Below the pieces are notes generated by a model. The model was not told the DNA's origin and did not search any database. It was given only the letters and a program-made list of their open reading frames with translations. A DNA stretch of 64,000 nt. Origin: Polynucleobacter parvulilacunae. GTDB taxonomy: Bacteria > Pseudomonadota > Gammaproteobacteria > Burkholderiales > Burkholderiaceae. This document shows positions 26,654 through 35,127 of this stretch, piece after piece; the first letter of the stretch is position 1; every line of letters begins with the position of its first letter. Position numbers and translations under genes: made by a program. The stretch spans positions 124,001-188,000 of the forward strand of contig NZ_JACVPW010000001.1 of the NCBI RefSeq assembly GCF_018881715.1, given 5' to 3'.

Positions 26654-27181
26654 ATGGCACGGGCATTTATCGGATTTGGCGGCAATATCGGCGACACGCG
26701 TCAGCTCATTACTGATGCCATCGTTTGCTTGGCATTACGCTCCGAACTCCAAATTCTTGCAAAAAGCTGTTTTTATCAAAGTGCGCCAGTTGAGGCTACA
26801 GGCGGCGACTACATTAATGCTGTCATTGAAGTTGAAACTGAACTAAGCCCCTACGGCCTTTTACATGTATGCCAAACCATTGAGCAGGAGTTTGGTCGTG
26901 AGCGACCCTATGCAAATGCTCCGCGAACTCTAGATTTAGATATCCTTTGTTTTGAAGGGGTCACTCAGAGTGAAACAGAGTTAATGCTTCCGCACCCCAG
27001 AATCATTGAGCGCTCATTTGTATTGCTACCTCTGCTAGAAATAGCGCCAGATATCTTTCTACCCAATTGGGGCGAACTCAAAGCCTATTTACCTAATGTA
27101 ACCCACCAAAGAATTGAAAAACTCGCCTGCAGGAACTGCAATTGCGGGGAAAAAGACGTTTATAGCCAAACGGCACATTAA
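26654..27181 (+). CDS. folK: 2-amino-4-hydroxy-6-hydroxymethyldihydropteridine pyrophosphokinase
   Basis: FolK (175 residues) transfers pyrophosphate from ATP to the pterin in folate synthesis. FIGFGGNIGD, the FGRERPYANAPRTLDLDIL region with the catalytic D-x-D, and PHPRIIERSFVLLPLLEI are all family signatures. The last 20 residues are unusual, with a cysteine cluster (ACRNCNCGEKD) beyond the normal HPPK end. The transcription unit likely continues into panB, 17 bases downstream, although panB has its own candidate -10 inside the folK end. Confidence 0.95.
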   Translation: MARAFIGFGGNIGDTRQLITDAIVCLALRSELQILAKSCFYQSAPVEATGGDYINAVIEVETELSPYGLLHVCQTIEQEFGRERPYANAPRTLDLDILCFEGVTQSETELMLPHPRIIERSFVLLPLLEIAPDIFLPNWGELKAYLPNVTHQRIEKLACRNCNCGEKDVYSQTAH

Positions 27182-27186
27182 TTCAT

Positions 27187-27192
27187 TAAACT
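27187..27192 (+). promoter_or_regulatory. Candidate -10 box of panB
   Basis: TAAACT (4 of 6) ends exactly six bases before the panB ATG at 27199 and there is no Shine-Dalgarno. The match is weaker than at the other sites and panB may also be read from folK. Confidence 0.35.
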
Positions 27193-27198
27193 CTCGCC

Positions 27199-28017
27199 AT
27201 GGGTTACTTACAAGGCGACAAGCCAATCACGATTACTAAGCTCCTCGCAATGCACGCTGAGGGTGAAAAGATTTCTATGCTCACCGCATATGACTCCACC
27301 ATGTCAGCGCTTCTCAATCGCTGTGGGGTAGAAACCATTTTGATTGGTGATTCATTGGGCAATGTGATTCAAGGACACTCAAGCACTACACCAGTCACCA
27401 TTGAACAAGTGGCTTATCACACTGAATGTGTAGCTCGCGCCAATACCCATGCTTTTGTTATTGCTGATCTCCCATTTGCAAGCTACGGCGATACCGTACA
27501 AGCCTTAGATTCAGCGGCCACTCTCATGCGTGCTGGTGCTGATATGGTGAAGCTAGAAGGTGGTGGTGACTGGCAAGTAGACATCATCCAATATTTAGTT
27601 GAACGTAGTGTTCCTGTCTGTGCACACTTAGGCTTGTTACCGCAATCCGTTCATGTTTTGGGTGGCTACAAAGTACAAGGCAAATCCAAAGATGCTGCTA
27701 GTGTCATGCTTGAGCAAGCGCTGGCATGCGAAGCAGCTGGAGCCCAAATGTTGGTACTAGAAGCTATCCCCTCTTCGCTAGGCGAAAAGATTACTGCTGA
27801 ACTGCACATTCCAACGATTGGTATTGGTGCTGGCCCAGATTGTTCTGGCCAAGTATTGGTTCTGCAAGATATGTTGGGCATTAGCCCAGGAAAGCCGCCA
27901 AAGTTTGTTAAAAACTTTATGGATGGTCACTCTTCCGTTGAGGCCGCTATCAAGGCTTATGTACGCGAAGTGAAGTCCGTGAAATTCCCCGGACCTGAGC
28001 ATGGCTTTGCTGGCTGA
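27199..28017 (+). CDS. panB: 3-methyl-2-oxobutanoate hydroxymethyltransferase
   Basis: PanB (272 residues) makes ketopantoate from alpha-ketoisovalerate using methylene-tetrahydrofolate, the first committed step to pantothenate and Co[41 protein letters not shown] and VKLEGGG are characteristic, with metal-binding D and E residues in place. [21 protein letters not shown] near 200-225 is also diagnostic. The neighbouring folK serves folate synthesis, the source of its cofactor. panC is not in the window. A short hairpin surrounds the stop codon. Confidence 0.97.
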   Translation: MGYLQGDKPITITKLLAMHAEGEKISMLTAYDSTMSALLNRCGVETILIGDSLGNVIQGHSSTTPVTIEQVAYHTECVARANTHAFVIADLPFASYGDTVQALDSAATLMRAGADMVKLEGGGDWQVDIIQYLVERSVPVCAHLGLLPQSVHVLGGYKVQGKSKDAASVMLEQALACEAAGAQMLVLEAIPSSLGEKITAELHIPTIGIGAGPDCSGQVLVLQDMLGISPGKPPKFVKNFMDGHSSVEAAIKAYVREVKSVKFPGPEHGFAG

Positions 28018-28043
28018 TTGCCAGCTAGCCTGCCCACCAGCAA

Positions 28044-29180
28044 TTAACTAAAGAAACTCTTTACGCCGTCAAACCAGCCTTTTTGTTGGGGGCTATGCTT
28101 ATCACCGCCAGACTTTAAGCTGTCATCAAACTTTTGCAACAATTGCTTTTGTTCATCAGTTAACTTAACCGGCGTTTCCACTAGAACGTGCACAAAGAGG
28201 TCGCCCACTAAGGTCGAGCGCAGGCCCTTGATGCCTTTGTTGCGCAAGCGGAATGTTTTACCAGTTTGCGTACCCTCCGGAATCAGAAACTCAACGCGCC
28301 CAGCAAGGGTTGGCACTTCGATGTCTCCGCCAATCGTTGCTGTCGCAAAAGAGATTGGCATCTGCACGTGCAAATCACTACCGTCACGCTCAAATACTTT
28401 ATGCGGTTTAACCCGCACCTCTACATAGAGATCGCCAGCTGGTCCACCATTAATGCCGGGTTCGCCGTTACCGACTGAGCGAACGCGCATACCATCATCG
28501 ATACCTGCTGGGATTTTGATCTCCAGCGTTTTTTGTTCTTTGTGTTTTCCACTGCCATGACATGTTTTGCAAGGCTTGGGAATGTACTCGCCAGTACCGC
28601 GGCATTTAGGGCAAGTTTGCTGCATGGAGAAGAAACCTTGCTGAACACGTACTTGGCCGTGTCCGCCGCAAGTTGTACAAGTTTCCGCTTTTGTTCCTGG
28701 TTCTGCGCCAGTGCCATGACATGGCTTGCAATTACTCCAACTAGGCACGCGAATTTGGGTTGTATAGCCCTCAGCCGCTTGCTCAAGGGTGATGTCCATG
28801 TTGTAGCGCAAATCTGCGCCTTTGTAGACTTGCGGACCAGCCTGACGGCCACCACCTTGACCAAAGATGTCGCCGAAGATATCTCCAAACGCATCAGCAA
28901 ATCCGCCGCCGCCGAAACCACCACCGCCAAATCCGCCACCCATGGATGGATCAACGCCTGCGTGACCATATTGGTCATAAGCAGCGCGCTTATTGGGGTC
29001 GGTTAGTGTTTCGTAAGCTTCTTTAACTTCTTTAAATTGAGCTTCAGCCGTTTTGCTATCGGGATTGCGATCTGGATGATGTTTCATCGCCATCTTGCGA
29101 TAAGCTTTTTTTAACTCATCATCACTGGCACCTTTTGCTACACCAAGCACTTCATAAAAATCGCGTTTACTTTTAGGCAC
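28044..29180 (-). CDS. dnaJ: Chaperone protein DnaJ
   Basis: DnaJ (378 residues) is the Hsp40 co-chaperone that loads substrates on DnaK and stimulates its ATPase. Domains in order: J-domain (about 4-70) with [11 protein letters not shown] and the HPD triad; a Gly/Phe region with repeated GGGF units (about 76-110); four zinc-finger CxxCxGxG-type motifs (about 150-215); then the substrate-binding C-terminal domains. Length is standard. It follows dnaK by 100 bases on the same strand, with a GC-rich stem-loop between. Confidence 0.97.
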   Translation of the reverse strand: MPKSKRDFYEVLGVAKGASDDELKKAYRKMAMKHHPDRNPDSKTAEAQFKEVKEAYETLTDPNKRAAYDQYGHAGVDPSMGGGFGGGGFGGGGFADAFGDIFGDIFGQGGGRQAGPQVYKGADLRYNMDITLEQAAEGYTTQIRVPSWSNCKPCHGTGAEPGTKAETCTTCGGHGQVRVQQGFFSMQQTCPKCRGTGEYIPKPCKTCHGSGKHKEQKTLEIKIPAGIDDGMRVRSVGNGEPGINGGPAGDLYVEVRVKPHKVFERDGSDLHVQMPISFATATIGGDIEVPTLAGRVEFLIPEGTQTGKTFRLRNKGIKGLRSTLVGDLFVHVLVETPVKLTDEQKQLLQKFDDSLKSGGDKHSPQQKGWFDGVKSFFS

Positions 29181-29210
29181 GGCCTATTCCTCTCAACAAC
29201 CTGAATGACA

Positions 29211-29233
29211 CAAGTCGGCACGAGGCCGACTTG
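29211..29233 (-). other. Stem-loop between dnaK and dnaJ
   Basis: A 9-bp perfect stem, CAAGTCGGC (29211-29219) with GCCGACTTG (29225-29233), has a five-base loop. On the minus strand it is followed by TGTCATT rather than a U run. It may be a partial terminator or an mRNA-stability hairpin that sets the dnaK:dnaJ ratio. Confidence 0.6.
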
Positions 29234-29280
29234 TTATTTAAGTACATCAAAACTACGTTAATGAATGTCTGATTTCAGAA

Positions 29281-31218
29281 TTACTTCTTGTCATCAACCT
29301 CTTTAAAGTCAGCGTCAACAACATCTGCATCAGGAGCAGCGCCTGGAGCTGCGCCACCAGGAGCCGCACCAGCAGCACCGCCACCAGCTTTCGCTTGTTC
29401 AGCAGCCATGACTTTTTCGCCCAGCTTCTGACTTGCTTTACCCAAAGCTTCAGTTTTAGCTTCAATTGCCTCTTTGTCGCTACCTTTGATAGCCTCATCC
29501 AAGTCTTTCAAAGCCGCTTCAATCGCTTCTTTTTCGGAGGCTTCTAAGCTAGCGCCGTGTTCTTCCAAGGCCTTCTTGGTTGAGTGAGCCAAGGCATCCG
29601 CAGTATTACGTGCAGTCACCAACTCCAGTGCCTTCTTATCTTCAGCGGCATTAGCTTCTGCATCTTTCACCATGCGTTGAATTTCTTCTTCGGTCAAGCC
29701 AGAGTTGGCCTTGATAGTGATCTTGTTCTCTTTACCAGTGGTTTTGTCTTTTGCTGTTACATGCAAAATACCGTTGGCATCAATATCAAAGGTCACTTCA
29801 ATTTGCGGCATGCCACGTTGTGCTGGAGCGATACCCTCAAGGTTAAATTCACCAAGCAACTTGTTTGCAGCAGCCATCTCGCGCTCACCTTGGAAACACT
29901 TGATAGTTACGGCAGGCTGGTTATCTTCCGCAGTGGAATAAACCTGTGAATGCTTGGTAGGAATCGTTGTGTTCTTAGGAATCATCTTAGTCATCACACC
30001 ACCAAGAGTCTCGATACCCAATGACAACGGGGTAACGTCCAAGAGCAATACGTCTTTACGATCGCCAGACAATACGGAACCCTGAATCGCAGCACCAACG
30101 GCTACGGCTTCGTCTGGGTTAACGTCTTTACGTGGCTCTTTGCCAAAGATTTCTTTAACTTTGTCTTGAACCGCAGGCATACGTGTTTGACCGCCGACCA
30201 AAATCACGTCGTCAATGTCAGCTACGTTCACACCAGCATCTTTAATCGCAGTTAAGCAAGGACCAGCGGTGCGCTTAATCAATTCCTCAACCAAAGACTC
30301 CAACTTGGCACGGGTCAACTTCAAGTTCAAATGCTTAGGACCGCTAGCGTCAGCTGTCACGTATGGCAAGTTGATCTCAGTTTGCTGCGCAGATGACAAT
30401 TCGATCTTGGCTTTTTCTGCAGCATCTTTCAAACGCTGTAATGCCAATACGTCTTTGCTCAAATCCACGCCTTGTTCTTTCTTGAACTCATCAATGATCC
30501 AGTCAATGATGCGCTGGTCAAAGTCTTCACCACCCAAGAAGGTATCGCCGTTAGTGGAGAGCACTTCAAACTGCTTCTCACCGTCAACGTTAGCAATCTC
30601 AATGATGGAAACGTCGAATGTACCGCCGCCCAAGTCATACACAGCGATCTTGCGATCTACTTTGTCTTGCTTGTCCAGACCAAAAGCCAATGCTGCAGCA
30701 GTTGGCTCATTGATGATGCGCTTCACATCCAAACCAGCAATACGGCCAGCATCCTTAGTCGCTTGACGTTGGCTGTCATTGAAGTAAGCAGGAACAGTAA
30801 TCACTGCCTCTGTTACTTCTTCGCCGAGATAGTCTTCGGCTGTTTTTTTCATTTTGCGCAGAATTTCAGCGGACACTTGTTGTGGCGCCATTTTCTTGTC
30901 GCGTGCTTGAACCCAAGCATCGCCGTTATCAGCAGCAATAATTGAATAAGGCATCAAGCTGATGTCTTTTTGTACTTCAGGATCTGTAAATTTACGGCCC
31001 ATCAAACGCTTCACTGCGTAGATAGTATTTTTAGGATTCGTCACTGATTGACGTTTTGCTGGTGCGCCAACCAATACTTCACCATCCTCAACGTAAGCGA
31101 TGATGGATGGAGTTGTGCGACCGCCTTCGGCGTTTTCGACAACTTTAGGTGCATTGTTTTCAACGACTGAAACGCATGAATTCGTGGTTCCTAAGTCGAT
31201 TCCGATAATCTTTCCCAT
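29281..31218 (-). CDS. dnaK: Chaperone protein DnaK (Hsp70)
   Basis: DnaK (645 residues) is the central Hsp70 chaperone. The nucleotide-binding domain starts [20 protein letters not shown] and contains [30 protein letters not shown] and [14 protein letters not shown]. The linker [15 protein letters not shown] is followed by the substrate-binding domain, a helical lid, a Gly/Ala-rich stretch and the EEVD-like bacterial end (KEVDDKK). Transcription is from its own RpoH-type promoter (31275-31302), with a leader of about 50 bases, placed just after the grpE terminator. dnaJ follows. Confidence 0.98.
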   Translation of the reverse strand: MGKIIGIDLGTTNSCVSVVENNAPKVVENAEGGRTTPSIIAYVEDGEVLVGAPAKRQSVTNPKNTIYAVKRLMGRKFTDPEVQKDISLMPYSIIAADNGDAWVQARDKKMAPQQVSAEILRKMKKTAEDYLGEEVTEAVITVPAYFNDSQRQATKDAGRIAGLDVKRIINEPTAAALAFGLDKQDKVDRKIAVYDLGGGTFDVSIIEIANVDGEKQFEVLSTNGDTFLGGEDFDQRIIDWIIDEFKKEQGVDLSKDVLALQRLKDAAEKAKIELSSAQQTEINLPYVTADASGPKHLNLKLTRAKLESLVEELIKRTAGPCLTAIKDAGVNVADIDDVILVGGQTRMPAVQDKVKEIFGKEPRKDVNPDEAVAVGAAIQGSVLSGDRKDVLLLDVTPLSLGIETLGGVMTKMIPKNTTIPTKHSQVYSTAEDNQPAVTIKCFQGEREMAAANKLLGEFNLEGIAPAQRGMPQIEVTFDIDANGILHVTAKDKTTGKENKITIKANSGLTEEEIQRMVKDAEANAAEDKKALELVTARNTADALAHSTKKALEEHGASLEASEKEAIEAALKDLDEAIKGSDKEAIEAKTEALGKASQKLGEKVMAAEQAKAGGGAAGAAPGGAAPGAAPDADVVDADFKEVDDKK

Positions 31219-31274
31219 AATTGCTCCAAAAAATTAAATTGTTTGTTGTACTAATGAATATTTCGATACCCATT

Positions 31275-31302
31275 AAATGGGGTCTAAAAAAGGGATTTCA
31301 AG
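31275..31302 (-). promoter_or_regulatory. Heat-shock sigma-32 (RpoH) promoter of dnaK
   Basis: Read on the minus strand: CTTGAAA (31302-31296), 13-base spacer, CCCCATTT (31282-31275). This fits the sigma-32 consensus CTTGAAA / CCCCATnT. The -10 overlaps an inverted repeat, CCCATT-A-AATGGG (31269-31281). Confidence 0.88.
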
Positions 31303-31314
31303 GGGATAAAGAGC

Positions 31315-31340
31315 AAAAAAGGCAGAAATCTGCCTTTTTT
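31315..31340 (-). terminator. Intrinsic terminator between grpE and dnaK
   Basis: An 11-bp stem (31315-31325 with 31330-31340), AAAAAAGGCAG with CTGCCTTTTTT, has a four-base loop and is followed by a T run on the minus strand. It ends grpE transcripts 13 bases before the dnaK -35. Confidence 0.9.
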
Positions 31341-31373
31341 ATGCTTTTTAGGGGTTTAAGCCCTCTTTTTGGC

Positions 31374-31934
31374 CTATTTCGGGGCGCTAACCGTCACCAA
31401 AGCCGGTCTGAGAACCCGATCCGCTACGGTATAGCCACGTTGCAGCACTGAAACCACGGTATTAGGCTCTTGCTCAGAAGGAACTGAAGCGATGGCCTGA
31501 TGGTGGTGAGGATCAAATTTATCCCCAACCGCTGGGTTAATTTCAGTCATGCGGCCTTTTTCAAAGGCGGAAAGCAACTGCTTGAGAGTAATCTCCAGGC
31601 CTTCTTTAAATGCTTTGGCATCGCCAGCATCAGTACTCAATGCTGCGTAGAGACTATCAGTCACTGGCACCAAATGCTCTGCAAAACTTTCAATGGCGAA
31701 CTTATGCGCCTTGGCAATATCTTCTACGGCACGACGGCGAATATTTTCACCCTCAGCCTTGGCGCGCAAGAAGTTATCTTGCAATTCACCAACCTTTTGA
31801 TTGAGCTCGGCAATTTCTTGCTCAGGCGTTTTTACAGCAGGAGTTTCAGATGCAGTTTCCGCAGCAGGATTAACCACTGAATCTACCGTAGGATTTTCTT
31901 GCTCAGAAGATGGGTTTTGATTTTCTTGTGTCAT
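31374..31934 (-). CDS. grpE: Nucleotide exchange factor GrpE
   Basis: GrpE (186 residues) releases ADP from DnaK. The acidic, disordered N-terminus (about 1-40) is followed by the long dimerisation helix, with [20 protein letters not shown] and [19 protein letters not shown], and the C-terminal beta domain with [11 protein letters not shown] and [20 protein letters not shown]. These are family hallmarks. It has its own RpoH-type promoter at 31979-32006 and its own terminator, so it is a separate unit from dnaK even though both are heat-shock genes and adjacent. Confidence 0.97.
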   Translation of the reverse strand: MTQENQNPSSEQENPTVDSVVNPAAETASETPAVKTPEQEIAELNQKVGELQDNFLRAKAEGENIRRRAVEDIAKAHKFAIESFAEHLVPVTDSLYAALSTDAGDAKAFKEGLEITLKQLLSAFEKGRMTEINPAVGDKFDPHHHQAIASVPSEQEPNTVVSVLQRGYTVADRVLRPALVTVSAPK

Positions 31935-31978
31935 GGACGCTATTTTACTTTTCTATAAAGAATGGCTATTACTTTGCA

Positions 31979-32006
31979 ATATGGGGTCAATTCATTCAAT
32001 TTCAAG
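31979..32006 (-). promoter_or_regulatory. Heat-shock sigma-32 (RpoH) promoter of grpE
   Basis: Minus strand: CTTGAAA (32006-32000), 13-base spacer, CCCCATAT (31986-31979), the same geometry as the dnaK promoter. The -35 overlaps the hemH stop codon. The predicted start is about 38 bases before the grpE ATG. Confidence 0.88.
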
Positions 32007-33096
32007 ACTTCATTCTTTCGGCGATTTCAGCTCTTTCATTACGCTTCACCAATTCAGCCTCAGACTCCATTCCTAAAGACCAACCTTGAAGATGGTGATG
32101 GGCAATGTCGCCCAGAGCCTCTATCCACTTAGGGTTGTTGTTTAGGCAGGGAATATAACGATAGTCTTTGCCGCCATGTTCTAAGAAGATTTCGCGAGCT
32201 TCCATCGCAATCTCTTCAAGAGTTTCCAAGCAATCCGCCGGAAATCCAGGGCAAAAAATATCGATGCGCTGACAACCTTCTTTAGCTAACTTTTCAATGG
32301 TTGGGGCTGTGTAAGGCTTTAACCACTCAGCTTTACCAAAGCGTGATTGAAAGGTCACAATATATTGACCCGGCTCCAAACCTAGCGACTCACCAAGCAA
32401 GCGCCCAGATTTAAGACACTCGCAATGATAGGGGTCGCCCTTCATGAGGTTGCGTTTTGGTAAACCATGAAACGACATTACCAAACGATCGCCTTTTGCA
32501 AAATCAGGTCGACCGTCTTTATCCCAACTACTTAAGACCTGATCACGCAAAGCATTAATGTAAGCCGGGTTGTCATGATAGTGCTTCACTAAACGCAGTT
32601 CTGGTTGATCTCGCCAAGTGCTGAGAACACGGAACACCTCGTCAAAGCTAGAGGCTGTTGTTGTAGCGGAATACTGGGGATACAAAGGCAATAGTAATAA
32701 ACGCTCCATACCTTGTGCCTTGAGGCCTTCAAGTACAGCCTGAGTTGACGGCTCACCATAGCGCATTGCTAAATCTACTAAAACGGCATGGCCCTCGTTA
32801 GCAAATTTTTCACCCAGCTCTTTAGCTTGCAAGCGGGAGTAATGCATCAAGGGAGAACCAAGTTTCGGCAGCCAAATAGAGGCGTATTTTTTAGCAGATG
32901 CACTACTGCGGATTGGCAAAATAATGCCGTTCAAAATACACCACCAAATGATGCGCGGAATTTCTACTACGCGCGGATCAGAAAGAAATTCTTTTAAATA
33001 GGCGCGAACTGCTTTTGGCGTTGGAGCAGATGGCGTTCCCAAATTAAGTAGTAAGACTGCTGTTTTGGAAGCGCGTAGGTGCGGGTTCTGATTCAA
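32002..33096 (-). CDS. hemH: Ferrochelatase
   Basis: HemH (364 residues) inserts ferrous iron into protoporphyrin IX. The N-terminus TAVLLLNLGTPSAPTPKAVR, LPLYPQYSATTTAS, VMSFHGLPKRNL with the catalytic histidine, and FCPGFPADCLETLEEIAMEA are signatures. The start codon is TTG at 33096; no in-frame ATG fits better. A cysteine pair in the DPYHCEC segment and the later C of the CPGF motif are retained, but an iron-sulfur cluster cannot be inferred. It lies between hrcA and grpE on the same strand, an arrangement seen in betaproteobacteria, and its stop codon overlaps the grpE -35. Confidence 0.95.
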   Translation of the reverse strand: MNQNPHLRASKTAVLLLNLGTPSAPTPKAVRAYLKEFLSDPRVVEIPRIIWWCILNGIILPIRSSASAKKYASIWLPKLGSPLMHYSRLQAKELGEKFANEGHAVLVDLAMRYGEPSTQAVLEGLKAQGMERLLLLPLYPQYSATTTASSFDEVFRVLSTWRDQPELRLVKHYHDNPAYINALRDQVLSSWDKDGRPDFAKGDRLVMSFHGLPKRNLMKGDPYHCECLKSGRLLGESLGLEPGQYIVTFQSRFGKAEWLKPYTAPTIEKLAKEGCQRIDIFCPGFPADCLETLEEIAMEAREIFLEHGGKDYRYIPCLNNNPKWIEALGDIAHHHLQGWSLGMESEAELVKRNERAEIAERMKS

Positions 33097-33147
33097 GATA
33101 TTGTGTCTCTAGTAAATAAATATATGGATTGATGATCAGGGGTGTAA

Positions 33148-34158
33148 TTACGAACTTAGGGCACCCGACAATAATTTTGAGGTGATGTCTACGATTGGAA
33201 TAACTCTGTCATATGCCATACGGGTTGGGCCAATCACGCCAAGCGTACCAACTACTTGGCCGTCTACGCTATATGGGGCGCTGATTACAGCCAGATCTTC
33301 ATAGGGCAATAAGTCACTCTCGCCCCCAATAAAGATCTGAATTCCGTCAGCATGACTCGACACATCAAGCAATTGCATGAGCACTGATTTTTGTTCCAAC
33401 ATGTCAAACATCTTGCGTAACTTGTCTAGGTTAGAACTGAGATCACCAACATTTAGCAAGCGTCGTTCGCCAGACAAGACCATATCGCCACGACCCATAT
33501 CGTAATCAGCAACACCGGTTTGCAAGGCCAATGCCATCAATCCAGAAATATCGGCGCGCAAATTATCCAGATCGGATTTGAGGTGCATGCGAACTTGATC
33601 AAAGCTTTTTCCAGCAAACTGGGCATTAATAAAATTGCCAGCTTCAATCAATTGACTCGGTGTGTAATCCTGAGTTGTCGGTAATATGCGATTCTGCACA
33701 TCGCCCTCTGGAGTTACCATAATCAGCAAAATCTTGCCTTCGCCCAAACGCAAGAACTCAATATGCTTAAAAACCTGAGCTCGCTTGGGAGTCATCACAA
33801 CCCCAGCAAAATGGGTCAAGTTCGACAAAATCTGCGCAGCTGAGTTCAGCACCCTTTGCGGGGAATCTGGCAAAAGGCCTTTTTCAACCTCCCGAGCAGC
33901 CATTGCCTCTAAGGGGCGAACTGTCACCATAGTGTCCACAAATAGGCGATAACCCCGTGGAGTTGGAATACGGCCGGCAGAAGTATGGGGACTGGTAACC
34001 AACCCCATATCCTCCAAATCAGCCATCACATTGCGAATGGTGGCTGCAGAGAGGTCCAAACCCGAGAATCTAGAGAGCGTGCGCGAGCCAATAGGCTGAC
34101 CCTCCTCGATATAGCGCTCGATGAGGGTTTTGAGTAGGGCGCGGGAACGTTCATCCAT
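33148..34158 (-). CDS. hrcA: Heat-inducible transcription repressor HrcA
   Basis: HrcA (336 residues) represses groE-type heat-shock genes at CIRCE operators and depends on GroEL for folding. The N-terminal winged helix has [19 protein letters not shown] and [19 protein letters not shown]; later hallmarks are [20 protein letters not shown] and, near the end, [25 protein letters not shown] -10 on the minus strand predicts a leader of about four bases. No CIRCE inverted repeat (TTAGCACTC / GAGTGCTAA) was found by eye near hrcA, grpE or dnaK, so targets are probably elsewhere. It is divergent from nadK, with 37 bases between starts. Confidence 0.96.
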   Translation of the reverse strand: MDERSRALLKTLIERYIEEGQPIGSRTLSRFSGLDLSAATIRNVMADLEDMGLVTSPHTSAGRIPTPRGYRLFVDTMVTVRPLEAMAAREVEKGLLPDSPQRVLNSAAQILSNLTHFAGVVMTPKRAQVFKHIEFLRLGEGKILLIMVTPEGDVQNRILPTTQDYTPSQLIEAGNFINAQFAGKSFDQVRMHLKSDLDNLRADISGLMALALQTGVADYDMGRGDMVLSGERRLLNVGDLSSNLDKLRKMFDMLEQKSVLMQLLDVSSHADGIQIFIGGESDLLPYEDLAVISAPYSVDGQVVGTLGVIGPTRMAYDRVIPIVDITSKLLSGALSS

Positions 34159-34168
34159 GGTGGAAGGG

Positions 34169-34174
34169 ATTTTA
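34169..34174 (-). promoter_or_regulatory. -10 box of hrcA
   Basis: TAAAAT on the minus strand ends ten bases before the hrcA ATG, giving a predicted leader of only about four bases. It lies ten bases from the divergent nadK -10. Confidence 0.4.
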
Positions 34175-34180
34175 TGCCTA

Positions 34181-34189
34181 TGGTTTAAT
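34181..34189 (+). promoter_or_regulatory. Extended -10 of nadK, predicted leaderless
   Basis: TGG-TTTAAT is an extended -10 (TGn plus 5 of 6 consensus bases). It ends six bases before the nadK ATG at 34196, so +1 falls on the A of ATG. No Shine-Dalgarno is present. Confidence 0.55.
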
Positions 34190-34195
34190 CGTTAT

Positions 34196-35101
34196 ATGTT
34201 AAGCCCATCCCCAAATTCCAGCAAAAAGGCATTTAGCCGCGTTGCGCTTGTCGGCAAATTTCATGCCGATGGCATTGAGGAGCACTTAAAAGACCTAGCC
34301 AAACTAGTGACAGGATTGGGTTGTGAAGTCTTTATTGAGTCTGAGACAGCCACTCACCTTGGTTTAAACAGCTTCCCCACAAAAACTGCGCAAGACTTTG
34401 CTGGGGCAATTGATCTTGTTGTTGTTCTAGGAGGCGATGGCACCATGCTTGGTATCGCCCGTCAATTAGCAGGCAGTAACGTTCCGCTGGTTGGAATCAA
34501 TATGGGTCGCCTTGGCTATATGACGGATATTCCGATTCAGTCAGTCCAAACTACGCTACCCAAAATTATTGCTGGCGAATATGAGGCGGATACGCGCACT
34601 TTGCTCGATGCCGTAGTTCTGCGTAATAACAAAGAAATTAATCGTGCGTTAGCGCTCAATGACGTAGTTGTAAATCGTTCTGGCATTTCTGGAATGGTTG
34701 AGTTGGCAGTGCATGTCAACGGCTCCTTTATGTACAACCAACGCTCTGACGGTCTAATCGTATCGACTCCGACTGGCTCAACAGCTTATGCACTCTCAGC
34801 TGGTGGTCCAATTTTGCATCCGCACGTTGCAGGCATTTTGTTAGTACCCATTGCACCACACTCACTTTCGAATCGGCCGATTGTGTTGCCACAAGATAGT
34901 GTTACTGTGATTGAAGTGGTGAATGGACTTGAGGTGATTGTGAATTTTGATATGCAATCACAAACCAATTTACAGAGCGGAGACAAAATAGAAGTACGTC
35001 AATCCGATAAAACGATCGCCCTTTTACACCCCAGCAATCACAGCGACTACAAAACTTTGCGTGAGAAATTGCATTGGAATGAATACCCATCGACTTTCTG
35101 A
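34196..35101 (+). CDS. nadK: NAD kinase
   Basis: NadK (301 residues) phosphorylates NAD to NADP. The catalytic GGDGT is at 79-83 within LVVVLGGDGTMLG, followed by GINMGRLGYMTD, ALNDVVVNR and the glycine-rich SDGLIVSTPTGSTAY. The ATG at 34196 (MLSPSPNSS) gives the normal length; an upstream GTG/TTG extension would run into hrcA. It is divergent from hrcA and followed after 26 bases by recN; the hrcA-nadK-recN order is conserved in beta- and some gammaproteobacteria. The predicted message is leaderless. Confidence 0.96.
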   Translation: MLSPSPNSSKKAFSRVALVGKFHADGIEEHLKDLAKLVTGLGCEVFIESETATHLGLNSFPTKTAQDFAGAIDLVVVLGGDGTMLGIARQLAGSNVPLVGINMGRLGYMTDIPIQSVQTTLPKIIAGEYEADTRTLLDAVVLRNNKEINRALALNDVVVNRSGISGMVELAVHVNGSFMYNQRSDGLIVSTPTGSTAYALSAGGPILHPHVAGILLVPIAPHSLSNRPIVLPQDSVTVIEVVNGLEVIVNFDMQSQTNLQSGDKIEVRQSDKTIALLHPSNHSDYKTLREKLHWNEYPSTF

Positions 35102-35127
35102 TGTCGAGTTTTTTGCTACGCTAATAC

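Noticed and set aside
28421..29006. Open frames of 157 and 185 codons in other frames of dnaJ
   Set aside because: They arise from the glycine- and cysteine-rich repeats of dnaJ and have low-complexity products with no recognisable domain.
29253..29498. An 81-codon Leu/Lys-rich frame at the dnaK 3' end
   Set aside because: It is a frame-shifted reading of the Ala/Gly-rich dnaK tail and crosses its stop without independent signals.
30215..30945. Long open frames on the plus strand opposite dnaK (up to 183 codons)
   Set aside because: Long frames antisense to dnaK are a known by-product of its codon bias and have been misread as genes before. No ribosome-binding site or family motif is seen.
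31221..31451. A 76-codon frame on the plus strand between dnaK and grpE
   Set aside because: It runs through the dnaK promoter and the grpE terminator, and the product is basic low-complexity sequence.
31219..34200. CIRCE operator (TTAGCACTC-N9-GAGTGCTAA) near hrcA, grpE or dnaK
   Set aside because: No such inverted repeat was found by eye; sigma-32 promoters explain control of grpE and dnaK.
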